DNA from: Mycoplasma testudinis ATCC 43263
GTDB lineage: Bacteria > Bacillota_I > Bacilli_A > Mycoplasmatales > Mycoplasmoidaceae
Length of the DNA stretch: 36,155 nt
NCBI RefSeq assembly: GCF_000687795.1
Contig: NZ_JHXT01000016.1
Location: 1-36,155 of the forward strand
Direction of reading: 5' to 3'
The translations under genes were made by a program, and so were the position numbers. This document shows positions 9,358 through 18,744 of the stretch, in pieces (the first letter of the stretch is position 1; each line of letters begins with the position of its first letter). The notes under the pieces were generated by a model. The model made no database searches and was not told the DNA's origin. It saw only the letters and a program-made list of their open reading frames with translations.

Positions 9358-10488
9358 ATGGAAGATAACAATACACCGAAAATTCAACTAACCCCAGACG
9401 GAACCTGAATGTTACGCAATTATACAATTGCTAATACTGAAGTAACTTTTGAAATGCTTGTATATGATCCTGAACTTAAAACTATTACAGGTTATATTTT
9501 TGCTGACACTAAAAAAGACTTTGATAATTTAACTAAGTTGATTGATGATAATAATGGACCAAACAATTATGTAGATTATTGTTTTATCGTAGTGGGAAAT
9601 AACGAATTATTAAAAACTGCTAAATTAGTTTTTAATTACTGAAGTAAACAACCACCCAAAACCTTTAATGTTGGTCTGTATGTTTACAACGAGGATGATG
9701 ATTCGTTATCTGAACAAATTAGTGCTACCAAGAATGGTGAAGCTTTATTTTTAAAATATATTAAACCACTAGAAGTTAGTCGAATCGAAGCGTTTTATCA
9801 ACGCCAGCAAAGTGCTCCGACAAAGCGAATTTCTACTAGTCCTGTTGAAGTTGATTTAGTAAATTATCAAGAAAGCGAATGAAAGAATTCTCAGTCAATC
9901 AAAACTAATGGGCTTGATGAAGTTCAAACTACTTCTTCATCAAGTCAGATTCCATTTGACCAATCTGATTTACCAGAATGAATACTGAAGAAAGATTCAC
10001 ATTTGTTAAATGCGAATGATTATCAAAACAAAACCAAAGAATTAGATGCGCGTGCTTCTAAATTAACACAAGAAATAACTGATATGAACATTTCTCAAGC
10101 TTCATTATTAGAAGAAATCGATCGTTACAAATCTGATTTGAATAATACGAATGATTTATTTAACGAATTGAAGAGTCGAGATTTAGAATTTAAAACTAGT
10201 GATTTTACTCCAAACTATGATTCTTCAAAAATTGCCGATTTAGACGAATTAAATTATTTAGAACAAAAAAATAATTCAGCTACTGAACCATTATTATATG
10301 ATTCAGATGAAATTAATTCAAATAGCAGTGAGTTGCCATCTGATTTAATTGATTATCACGATCACTTAATGAATAATTCTGAGTACTACCAAAAATTAGA
10401 ATCAATCACTAATAGTTTACAGACTCATGATTTTTCAGAACAAACAAAACAAATTTTAGAAGATTTTGATTTAGATAAGGAAGATTAA
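9358..10488 (+). CDS. Unknown acidic coiled-coil protein
   Basis: This 376-aa product is read through three TGA (Trp) codons. Its start at 9358 follows TAGGAGC, a good ribosome binding site. I do not recognise a family. The first 150 residues look folded (alternating hydrophobic strands, e.g. FEMLVYDPELKTITGYIF). A Ser/Gln-rich linker (about 155-205) leads to a predicted coiled coil at about 223-275 and a strongly acidic tail ending DFDLDKED. There is no signal peptide or membrane segment, so it should be cytosolic. It sits 3 bases before galE, in the same operon, and occupies a position that also holds an uncharacterised gene in M. genitalium as I recall. A scaffold role is possible, but nothing shows it. 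Confidence 0.75.
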
Positions 10489-10491
10489 GGA

Positions 10492-11469
10492 ATGAAATAC
10501 TTTTTAATTGGTGGAGCCGGATATATCGGTTCAAATGTTGCTTTTTTGTTATCTCAAGACAAAAAAAATCAAGTTTTAGTTTATGATAATTTATCTACGG
10601 GATCAAAGCGTAGCGTTCCAAAGAATGCAGCTTTTGTTCTTGCAGATCAATTAGATTTCAAAAAATTAAACGAAACTATGAAAAAATTCAAGCCAGATGT
10701 TGTAATGCATTTTGCAGCTAAAATAATAGTTTCAGAGTCAGTTAGCATGCCTGTTGAATATTATGAAAATAATGTTGGTGGAATGATTAATATCATAAAA
10801 GCGATGCGCTTAAATAACATCACTCGTTTAATTTTTTCGTCTACTGCTGCCACCTATGGAATGCCCGAAAATATTCCAGTTGCTGAAACTGATGTAACCA
10901 ATCCGATTAACCCATATGGCTCATCTAAACTAGCGTGTGAATATTTAATTAAAGCAGCAGAAGTTGCATATGGTATTAAAGCCGTAATTTTCCGTTACTT
11001 TAATGTCGCTGGTGCTAGTGATAATTATGATTTAGGAATTTTTAATAAAAATACAACATTATTATTACCGCGAATTATTCGCTCAGTTCTTCAAGGAGAA
11101 CAACTTAGTGTCTTTGGAACCGATTATGACACTCGTGATGGTTCGTGCATTAGAGATTATATTCACGTTGTTGATTTAGCTAAAGCTCATTTATTAGCTG
11201 CAGACTATTTGCAAAAAGCCAAAAAAACAATCATTGCTAATTTGGGAACTAACAAAGGCTACACTGTATTAGAATGCTTAAAAGAAGTTGAAAAAGTTTT
11301 AAAAATAAAAGTTAACTTTAAAAAAGCAAAACGTCGACCCGGAGACCCTGAGGTCTTATTAACATCCAATAAAAATGCCAGCAAAATTTTAAAGTGAAAA
11401 CCTTTAAAATCTTTAGCTGACATGATTAAATCTGAATATGAATTTGAAAAGAAGCACGGTCCTTTTTAA
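10492..11469 (+). CDS. galE: UDP-glucose 4-epimerase
   Basis: GalE interconverts UDP-glucose and UDP-galactose in the cytosol with bound NAD. The 325-aa product is an extended short-chain dehydrogenase: GGAGYIG (7-13) is the NAD-binding loop, S117 and T118 lie in FSSTAATYG, and Y142-x3-K146 is the catalytic pair in NPYGSSKL. One TGA near the end (11395) is Trp, so the protein extends 23 residues past it. It is slightly shorter than the usual 330-340 residues. It ends the asnS operon and touches the stop of gpsA, which is convergent. The product can feed glycolipid or capsule synthesis, for which a family 2 glycosyltransferase is encoded at 20789. Confidence 0.93.
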
Positions 11470-12462
11470 TTAACTTTTCGTTATTACTTTTGCAAATTTT
11501 TCAGGATCTTTAGCTTGATATAAAACGCCATAAATCTGTTCGATGATTGGCGCTTTTATTTTGTTTTTACGTAAAATGTCATATATCATTTTAGCACTGA
11601 GATAGCCTTCAACTGTTAATTTGTTTAATTTTAAAGCCTTATTAACCCCATGTTCTCCAACTTGTAAACCAAACCGGAAGTTACGTGATTTTTCACTTGT
11701 ACAAGTCAGCACTAAATCTCCAATCGCACAAAGCTCAAATCCTATAACTGGAAGCTGTTTTTTCTTTGCGAGTTTTTGATAAATTTCAGCTATTTCTTTA
11801 AAAACACAAGCGACAATAGCTGAACGCGTGTTAATGGAGTGATGTAATTGATATACAATTCCTGTTCCAATAGCAGCTACATTTTTTAAAGCCGCAAATA
11901 AATCTGCTCCAACTTCATCTTTTAATGGAACGAGTTTGAAATAATTATTGCTAAATATTTTGACAATTGTTGATACAGCTTTTTCATTAGTACCTACTGC
12001 GTTGATAACGGTCAGTTCTTTTTCAAAAACTTCCACAGCAAATGACGGGCCTAATAAGGACACTAGTCCAATTAAGTTTTTAGAAAAAATCTTTTTGATT
12101 ACTTGTGATCAAAAAGTCTTAGTTGCAGGGTCAATCCCTTTTGCTACGTTAACAAGAATTACTTTTCGGTTCTTTAGTATTTTCTTTACTTGTTCTAAAA
12201 TATTAGGTAAAAATTTGCTAGGTATTGCAAGAAGAATAATTTCTGAATAATTAACTGCTTCTTTAAGATCGTTTGTGATTAGGTGCGGTTTCCGACAAAG
12301 TTTTTTATCGCTGTAATATTTGGTATTTACTTGTTGTTCTAGATCTTGTAATTCATGTTCATCAATTCCCCACATTGCTACTTCATGTTTATTTTCTAAT
12401 AAAACATTAGCAAGTGATGTTCCCCACGCTCCAGTCCCTAAAATTGTTATTTTTGCGGCCAT
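11470..12462 (-). CDS. gpsA: Glycerol-3-phosphate dehydrogenase [NAD(P)+]
   Basis: GpsA interconverts dihydroxyacetone phosphate and glycerol-3-phosphate, supplying the glycerol backbone for phospholipids. The 330-aa product has normal length. The Rossmann loop GTGAWG is at residues 9-14, and NVAKGID, LLGPSFAVEV and LKNVAAIGTGI (with the catalytic Lys) follow in family order. A TGA at about 12106 is Trp. The gene is convergent with galE (stops adjacent) and is followed upstream by msrA, 20 bases away on the same strand, so the two probably share a transcript. Its product is the substrate of PgsA encoded at 7434-8135. Confidence 0.94.
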
Positions 12463-12482
12463 CTTGATTTTCTTTCTTTTAG

Positions 12483-12959
12483 TTAATCTAATTTAATGTG
12501 GCAGTATCCACCAGGGTTTTTCTTTAAGTAATCTTGGTGATATTCTTCAGCATCAAAAAAGTTTTTCAAAGGGATTGTTTCAGTGACTATTTTTTGAGAA
12601 TACTCACTTTGTTTCTTTGAAATAAAATCGTAAACTTCTTGAGCATGAGCATTATTAATTCAATAAATTCCTGTGCGATATTGAGTTCCACGATCGTTCC
12701 CTTGGCGGTTCATAACAGTTGGATCAATTACTTTAAACATTTTTTCTAAAATCTCATTAAGTGAAACAACATTCGGATCATAACTTATTTCGACAGCTTC
12801 TGCTGCGTTGGTTCTACCCGAACATACCAATTGATACGATGGGTTATCAACAGTTGAATTAGCATATCCAGAAACAGTTTTAATAACCCCTTTAATTCTT
12901 GAAAAATATTCTTGAATACCCCAAAAGCATCCGCCAGCTAAAACTATTTTTTCGATCAT
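12483..12959 (-). CDS. msrA: Peptide methionine sulfoxide reductase A
   Basis: MsrA reduces the S-form of methionine sulfoxide in oxidised proteins. The 158-aa product has the usual length. The active-site GGCFWG has the catalytic C11, GYAN and [12 protein letters not shown] follow, and EEYHQDYL lies near the C-terminus. One TGA (12657-12659) is Trp. AGAGGT lies about 5 bases before the ATG. The C-terminal resolving cysteines are reduced to one (GGYCHI), so regeneration probably depends on thioredoxin through that residue. It is the first gene of a short msrA-gpsA operon, divergent from the alpha/beta hydrolase. Confidence 0.94.
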
Positions 12960-13107
12960 ACTTACCTCTTAATACATTTTAGTATTGTTATGATTTCTTT
13001 TTAATTGCTTTTAATGATAAATTATTACGGTATTTTTTGGTTTGCAAAGACATAGTAATTGATAACAATAGATCGCTTTTATGGTGATTTTCAGTTATTT
13101 TTTTTAT

Positions 13108-13113
13108 TATGAT
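13108..13113 (+). promoter_or_regulatory. Probable -10 box of the alpha/beta hydrolase gene
   Basis: TATGAT at 13108-13113 lies 50 bases before the ATG at 13164, in an AT-rich spacer between divergent msrA and hydrolase genes. TAATAT at 13115 is an alternative. TTGGAGAG before the ATG is a clear ribosome binding site. Confidence 0.4.
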
Positions 13114-13163
13114 GTAATATATCTTATTAATAAAAATATGTTAACTTAAAATTTGGAGAGACG

Positions 13164-14024
13164 ATGACAGCATTAACACCAAAGAAAACGCTCTCGTATG
13201 AAGATGAAATTATCTCTTTTAACGACGGAGATAGCAAATCGTTTTTTACTGATACTAGTACATACAAAGAAAAACTCATAGTTTTGTATCATCAAGCAAA
13301 AGATCCTAAGGCCCCAACCATTGTTTTGTGTCATGGATTAGCTGCACCCCAAGGGACTTTTAGCATCTTATATGAACATTTAGATGATTTTAATTATTAC
13401 GAATTCATTTTACCAGGGCATAATGATCTTCCCTGCGATGATAAAGAACTGAATATTTGTTCTTACGCTGAATTAGTTGCTGATTGGATTATTAATAAAG
13501 GTCTTAAAGGGATTTACTTAATGGGTCATAGTATGGGCGGGGCAATTGTTGCAATTGCTGAAACCCTCTTACCTAAAAATGTAGTAAAAAAATTAGTTTT
13601 AATCGCACCATATAATTTGCGTTGCATCAATATTAAAAGTTTTGTTGCTTTAAAAGTTTTGCAAAATCCGAAACTAATTAATAATAAAGTAGTTATGAAA
13701 AGACGAACCAAAGAGCGAGCCGAAATTTTGGCAAAATTTGTTACACGTCACCAGAAAGCGATGAATGTTTTAATTCGTAGTCTTGCTTCTATTGCCTCGA
13801 TTAAAAAAGTTACACAGGCTTACGGCAAAATTACAAGTCCAGCTTATTTAATAACAGCCGAAAATGATATTATGGTTCCACATAAACCAACGACGAAGCA
13901 TCTATCCAAAAAAATCAAGGGGTTGAATACTTTTGTTTTCCCAAAAGCGACTCACATAATGTTTATTGATTTTCCTGATCTCTTTATGTGCCATATTCTG
14001 GACATCATTAATGATCAGATTTAA
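13164..14024 (+). CDS. Alpha/beta hydrolase (lysophospholipase/esterase-like)
   Basis: This 286-aa cytosolic protein has the alpha/beta hydrolase fold. VLCHGLAAP (54-62) supplies the oxyanion-hole HG, GHSMGG (121-126) holds the nucleophile S123, ENDIMVP (233-239) holds the acid D235, and ATHIMF holds H264. The triad is thus complete. Mycoplasma genomes carry several such enzymes, usually annotated as lysophospholipase or monoacylglycerol lipase; they release fatty acids or process host lipids. The exact substrate cannot be read from the sequence. It stands alone, after a strong ribosome binding site, convergent with the coiled-coil repeat gene. Confidence 0.87.
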   Translation: MTALTPKKTLSYEDEIISFNDGDSKSFFTDTSTYKEKLIVLYHQAKDPKAPTIVLCHGLAAPQGTFSILYEHLDDFNYYEFILPGHNDLPCDDKELNICSYAELVADWIINKGLKGIYLMGHSMGGAIVAIAETLLPKNVVKKLVLIAPYNLRCINIKSFVALKVLQNPKLINNKVVMKRRTKERAEILAKFVTRHQKAMNVLIRSLASIASIKKVTQAYGKITSPAYLITAENDIMVPHKPTTKHLSKKIKGLNTFVFPKATHIMFIDFPDLFMCHILDIINDQI

Positions 14025-14062
14025 ATCAATTCAAAAAATATAATTGTTAGACTTAAGTTAAC

Positions 14063-14515
14063 TTACATTCAACCATGTTCTTTAAACAATGATTCGTGAA
14101 AGTCTAACTTTTTGTTAAGTCGATTTTCAGTTTCTTCAATCTTAGTATTAAGTCGATTTTCAGTTTCTTCAATCTTAGTATTAAGTCGGTTTTCTGTCTC
14201 TTCAATCTTAGTATTAAGCCGATTTTCTGTTTCTTCAATCTTAGTATTAAGTCGATTTTCAGTTTCTTCGATCTTACTATCTAATTTGTTAAATCCAGCT
14301 TGCATTAACTTCGCTAAATCTTCTAATGTCATATTAATTTCTCCGTTAATTAAACCGTCTTGAAAGATCATATAATCTGAAGTTATTGTAACTTTTAGTT
14401 TTTCTTTTTCATTAAAAATTACATCGCAATCAAATTTTTCATACATTGATAAGACATTTTTAATTCTCTTTTGAATGATGTCTGCATTTTTTGCTTTGAA
14501 ATGAATATTTTCCAT
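14063..14515 (-). CDS. Coiled-coil protein with 11-residue repeats
   Basis: The protein has 150 aa; the TGA at 14069-14071 is Trp and the true stop is TAA at 14063. GAGGG lies 6-10 bases before the ATG. Residues 1-65 form a globular-looking region with EKLKVTITSD and a segment TLEDLAKLMQAGFNKLDSKI, a pattern common in front of bacterial coiled coils. Residues about 79-133 are five copies of KIEETENRLNT, an undecad repeat expected to form a right-handed or straight parallel coiled coil. It resembles the short coiled-coil families expanded in mycoplasmas (such as DUF16), but I cannot assign it. It has no signal peptide. Partner and function are unknown. Confidence 0.75.
14117..14281 (-). repeat. 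Five tandem 33-bp repeats inside the coiled-coil gene
   Basis: Five contiguous 33-base units run 14117-14149, 14150-14182, 14183-14215, 14216-14248 and 14249-14281. The first two are identical and the others differ by a few bases. The unit length keeps the frame, so gain or loss of units changes only the coiled-coil length. There are no spacers, so this is not CRISPR. Confidence 0.95.
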
Positions 14516-14926
14516 AGTTTCCCTCTTTAAAAATTTCTATTGCGCATAAGCACACTAAAATTATCACTGATTAAAAAGGGAATGATATATCGTGTTTGTG
14601 TCTATTTTCGGAATGAAATTAAGAACAAAAATTAAACCTTTGGTCAACTGTTTTGAATTAACTTTTTTCGCTAATAAATCTATTTTAGAATACAAATTGT
14701 TTTATTTTTGGTTTATTATTTTGCTGTAAATATCATTTTTGCTACTGTAATATAACCCGTGTTTATTACTTGATTATTTTATAAGTTATTCATTTGTTTT
14801 CTGTGCTTTTAAATGGAACTGAGTTTAGTTTTTCATTATAAAAACTCTTAATTTTTTTAATGGTGTTATCAATAAAAATAACACCTGCGGTCAGGTGTAA
14901 TTATTTTGTATATGTATATTATTTTA
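14516..14926. other. Intergenic region with stacked hairpins
   Basis: No protein gene is seen between the divergent coiled-coil and ecfA1 genes. Two plus-strand hairpins are present. AGTTTTT/AAAAACT at about 14827-14846 is followed by a T7 run (terminator form). Further on, GGTGTTAT (14862-14869), ATAACACC (14878-14885) and CAGGTGT (14892-14898) can pair in two mutually exclusive ways, since the middle element fits either neighbour. All lie upstream of the ecf -10 box, so they would end or regulate a transcript that starts inside this region, or protect the ecf genes from read-through. Confidence 0.45.
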
Positions 14927-14932
14927 TATAAT
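14927..14932 (+). promoter_or_regulatory. -10 box of the ecf-truA operon
   Basis: TATAAT lies at 14927-14932, 59 bases before the ecfA1 ATG. GAAAGGGA at about 14971-14980 could serve as a ribosome binding site but is 10 or more bases from the ATG. No good -35 box is visible. Confidence 0.5.
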
Positions 14933-14991
14933 ATACTTTATCAATAGCATCTGAAGATTGCCACTTTGAAAAGAAAGGGAATACGTTTTTA

Positions 14992-15822
14992 ATGTCTGAA
15001 CATATCAATAAACCTGTAGCCATTCGTTTTGATGATGTTTGTTTTGGTTATGATGAAGCTTTAGTAGTTAAAAATGTCTCTTTTGAAATATATCAGCAAG
15101 AGTATGTTTGTGTAATTGGTCATAACGGATCTGGCAAATCTACTATCTCTAAACTTTTAACTGGGTTATTAAAACCTCGTTCGGGAACAATTTATCTTTA
15201 CGGCCACCCTGTAACTAAAGATAATTTGAAATTTTTGCGGGATAATGTTGGTATTGTGTTTCAAAATCCGGATAACCAATTTATTGGAATTACCGCAGAA
15301 GATGATATTGCCTTCGGTCTTGAAAATCGCAAGTTCCCCCGCAATGAAATGCGCGAAATTGTTCATAGTGTTGCTAAACAAGTTGGGATTGAAAACATTT
15401 TGAAATTTGAACCCCATAAATTGTCTGGTGGGCAAAAACAAAGAGTCGCTATTGGATCGATTCTGGCCATTAATCCAAATGTTATTTTGTTTGATGAATC
15501 AACATCTATGCTAGACCCCAAAGGAAAACTTGATATTAAACGGTTTATGGTTACATTGAAAAATACTGGTAAATCAGTAATCTCGATTACCCACGATATG
15601 GAAGAGGTTATAAATGCCGATAGGGTTTTAGTTATGAATCATGGAAATTTGGTCCGCAGCGGAACACCATCGGAAATTTTTGAAGATGAAGCATTTTTAC
15701 GGGAAATTCGTCTGGATATTCCTTTTACTTTAGCTTTAGGTAAAGCTCTTGCTGAAAAACATCCTGCAATCAGACCAACACTTGATCTGCAAAAATTAAT
15801 AAAGAGTATTTTATCATGTTAA
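14992..15822 (+). CDS. ecfA1: ECF transporter ATPase, EcfA1-type
   Basis: One of two ATPases that drive the energy-coupling factor (ECF) module for import of vitamins or metals. The 276-aa product has Walker A GHNGSGKST (about 43-51), Q-loop FQNPDNQF, signature LSGGQKQR, Walker B VILFDES and the switch His in ITHD. The DES in place of DEP after Walker B is typical of EcfA1 and helps tell it from EcfA2. It starts the ecfA1-ecfA2-ecfT-truA operon and overlaps ecfA2 by 7 bases. No substrate-binding EcfS gene is nearby, so this is a shared (group II) module serving S-components encoded elsewhere. Confidence 0.94.
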   Translation: MSEHINKPVAIRFDDVCFGYDEALVVKNVSFEIYQQEYVCVIGHNGSGKSTISKLLTGLLKPRSGTIYLYGHPVTKDNLKFLRDNVGIVFQNPDNQFIGITAEDDIAFGLENRKFPRNEMREIVHSVAKQVGIENILKFEPHKLSGGQKQRVAIGSILAINPNVILFDESTSMLDPKGKLDIKRFMVTLKNTGKSVISITHDMEEVINADRVLVMNHGNLVRSGTPSEIFEDEAFLREIRLDIPFTLALGKALAEKHPAIRPTLDLQKLIKSILSC

Positions 15823-16727
15823 AGAAGTCGAAATTAGTTTCGCCATTAGTTGGTGATGAAGTTTTACAAGTAGCAAACTTAAAATGTATTTTCGACGAAA
15901 ATACCCCAGATGCTTTCACAGCTCTTAATGGGATTAATTTTACTTTTAAGAAAAATCGTGTTTATGCAATTATTGGAGATTCTGGAAGTGGGAAGTCGAC
16001 TTTAGTGACGCACTTTAATGGTCTTTTGGTCCCAAAGTATGGAAATATTTGGGTTCGGAACATTTACGTTGGAGATAAACGAGGAAAAATTAAAGAATTC
16101 AAGAAATTGAGAAAAACAATATCGATGGTTTTTCAATTTCCTGAATATCAACTTTTTAAAGATACCGTTCTAAAAGATATTGCTTTTGGTCCAATCGCTT
16201 TGGGATCGACTAAGCAAAAAGGATATCAATTAGCTGAAAAGTATTTAAAAATTATGGGTTTAGATCAAAGTTATTTAGAAAAAAGTCCCTTTGAGTTGTC
16301 TGGAGGACAGAAACGCCGTGTTGCGATAGCGGGAATTTTGGCAATCGAATCTGAAATGATTATTTTTGATGAGCCCACAGCTGGATTAGATCCTGATGGT
16401 GAGCGAGAAATGATGAATATTATTTTAGATGCTAAAAAAGCTGATAAAACCCTATTCGTAATAACACACCAAATGGAACGAGTTTTAGAAGTAGCAGATG
16501 AAATTTTGATGCTTTCTAAGGGTAAAGTTTTATTTCACGGAACACCATATGAAATTTTTACAAATCAAGATTTATTATCAAAAACTTCAATTGAACCTCC
16601 GCCAGTAATTAAAGTCATTAACCAATTAGCAAGTCAAAACGATAAGTTCAAAAAATTGTATGAAACAAGACCCCGTACGGTAGAAGAATTAGCGGCACAT
16701 ATTAACGACATTTTAGGAGCCAACTAG
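15816..16727 (+). CDS. ecfA2: ECF transporter ATPase, EcfA2-type
   Basis: The second ATPase of the ECF module, 303 aa. Walker A is GDSGSGKST (about 54-62), Q-loop VFQFPEYQLF, signature LSGGQKRR, Walker B IIFDEPTAGLDP and switch His in ITHQ. It forms a heterodimer with EcfA1 in the cytoplasm and docks on EcfT. The FPEYQLF loop is typical of EcfA2. The C-terminal 60 residues form the usual dimerisation/regulatory tail. The ATG lies inside the end of ecfA1, and its stop overlaps the GTG start of ecfT by one base, pointing to tight translational coupling. Confidence 0.94.
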   Translation: MLKKSKLVSPLVGDEVLQVANLKCIFDENTPDAFTALNGINFTFKKNRVYAIIGDSGSGKSTLVTHFNGLLVPKYGNIWVRNIYVGDKRGKIKEFKKLRKTISMVFQFPEYQLFKDTVLKDIAFGPIALGSTKQKGYQLAEKYLKIMGLDQSYLEKSPFELSGGQKRRVAIAGILAIESEMIIFDEPTAGLDPDGEREMMNIILDAKKADKTLFVITHQMERVLEVADEILMLSKGKVLFHGTPYEIFTNQDLLSKTSIEPPPVIKVINQLASQNDKFKKLYETRPRTVEELAAHINDILGAN

Positions 16728-17995
16728 TGAATAATTTTATTAATGGATACATTTCACGAAACTCGATAATTCACCGGATGAATCCAGCGTTGAAAATGTT
16801 AATGTTTATCAGTTTTGTAATATTAATTTTTATTCCTGTTGGACTAATTGTCCAAGTGATTGTATGGTTAATTGTTAGTGGATTATTTTTTTTAGCTAAA
16901 TTGCCAGGCAGAATTTATTTCTCAACAATAAAATCTATTATTTTTATGTTCTTGATTTTATTCTTTATTAACTGGTTTACTTATCGCAATCCTGGCACCA
17001 TCAATTTAGACATGTCTAATCCTGAAAGTATTATCAAAAGTGGTTTTTTTACTCCAATTGGAACATATCAAGATGTTTCTTTTTCCAATATTTTCGATGG
17101 CACTAATTTTTTTAATGCAAACAGTTTTCATTTACCTGGATCAGATTCCATTTCAGTTACATTTCAACAAGCTGCAACCACTTCGTTTAATGGGGTTCAC
17201 AATTATGTTGGAGCAGCTGGTTATAACCAGTTTTTAGCAGATTTAGGTTCAGCTTATCCTAATGTCATTTTGCCAAGATCTAATGGTGTGGTTAATCTCG
17301 AGAATTTTCAAATGATTGTTTCACGCGTAGCTGGTGCTGAATTAAAAGGTCTAGATGTGGCTATTAATTCCAATACAAATACTGTTACAATCGTTCCCAT
17401 TTATCATTTTGCAGGATATGCATTGTCAATCCGTACATTAGTTATGACTTTATTTATTACCCAAAAAATTTATATGATGATTTTATTGGCTACAATTTTG
17501 ACATCAACTAGCACTTCAATTGAATTAACTTTTGCGATTGAACAGTTGTTATCACCATTAAAATGATTCCGTTTGCCTGTTAATGCATTAGCAATGACAA
17601 TTAGTATTGCTATTCGTTTTGTTCCTTCTTTATTATTAGAATCGCAACGAATATTAAATGCCCAAGCATCCCGAGGAATTGATTTTAAAAATGGAAAATT
17701 CTGAGAACGAGGGAATGCTTTAATTTCTTTAATTGTTCCAATGGTTTCAATTGCATTCAGAAATGCAGCAGAATTATCAAATGCGATGGAAGCACGATCA
17801 TATAGTCCACGGTTTGCTCGAACCCGTTACCGAGTCTTCAAAATTCATTTTATTGATTGGGCTTTTTATTTATTCTTAATGATTTGTGTCGGTCTTGGAA
17901 TTTACATAGTTAGTAATCAAATTTTATTTAATGTTTTTGGAACCCCTGAATGATTAGTTCAAGGTTATGCGATTAATGCGGTCGAAGCTAAATAA
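16727..17995 (+). CDS. ecfT: ECF transporter transmembrane component EcfT with a large insertion
   Basis: EcfT couples the two ATPases to membrane S-components. The start is GTG at 16727, overlapping the ecfA2 stop. The frame passes TGA (Trp) codons to TAA at 17993. At 422 aa it is far longer than the usual 250-280. Hydrophobic helices lie at about 23-56 and 66-84, and again from 225 on. The cytosolic coupling motifs are present: ASRG (314-317) and EARSY (355-359), which insert into the ATPases. Between the helices, about residues 86-225 form a polar, Asn/Ser/Gly-rich stretch with no Cys. Such an insertion is not part of standard EcfT and would probably lie outside the cell. The truA ATG lies within its last 20 bases. 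Confidence 0.9.
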
Positions 17996-18743
17996 ACAAA
18001 CTAAAAAAGTTCGCTTTGTTGTTTTTTTAGCATATCATGGTGCTAAATTTCACGGCTGAGCGATCCAACCAAATGGCATTGTAAGTGTCCAGGAAGAAGT
18101 TCAAAAAGTTCTCACTAAACTTTTTAACGAACCCATCAAAATAATTGCTTCAGGCAGAACCGATGCTGGTGTTCATGCTCGAGAACAAGTTTTTCATTTT
18201 GATGGTTCAAATACTATATCGTGTTCTCAAACAAAAAAAGTTTTAAACTCTTATAATTTTCACCATTCATGGGTAGCTAAAAAAGTAACTATAAAACCCG
18301 ATTCTTTTCACGCACGGTATAGCGTTAAAAGTAAAGTTTATTTATACCGAATTGAAACCAACAATATTTTTAATCCCATTGAGTATGAAACAACTTGACA
18401 ATATAATCATTCTTTAGATCTTAAAAAAATGTTGCAATTATCCAAGTATTTTATTGGTACGCATAATTTTTTATCATTTTCAACCTCAACAAGTCCGGAC
18501 TCTATAAAAACAATTTCAAACATTACAATTAGACAGAAAAATACCCAAGTTTATATTTACGTTCGTGGATCTGGGTTTTTAAGAAGTATGGTCCGGATGT
18601 TAGTTGGTGCTTTAGTTAAATATAGTAGTGGTAAAATAGGTTTAAATGAATGCCTTGGTTTTTTAAATAACCCTCAAAAAGGGAAAGCAGTTTTTAAAGC
18701 CCCAGCAAGTGGGTTATACTTATGAAAAGTGGAGTATCAATAG
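17976..18743 (+). CDS. truA: tRNA pseudouridine(38-40) synthase
   Basis: TruA converts uridines 38-40 of the tRNA anticodon stem-loop to pseudouridine. The 255-aa product has the standard length. The catalytic Asp is D63 in GRTDAGVHA, and the C-terminal SGFLRSMVRMLVG pattern is typical of the family. The ATG overlaps the end of ecfT by 20 bases, and several TGA codons (e.g. 18054-18056) are Trp; the last one extends the protein by six residues to the TAG at 18741. The ecfA1-ecfA2-ecfT-truA order is widespread in Firmicutes and mycoplasmas, where these genes are co-transcribed. Confidence 0.94.
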
Positions 18744-18744
18744 T

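Noticed and set aside
14117-14281. 33-bp repeats considered as a CRISPR array
   Set aside because: The units are contiguous with no spacers and encode an in-frame coiled coil.
14112-14363. Plus-strand ORF with repeated RFSVSSILVLS
   Set aside because: It is the antisense shadow of the coiled-coil repeats, without a ribosome binding site or plausible protein composition.
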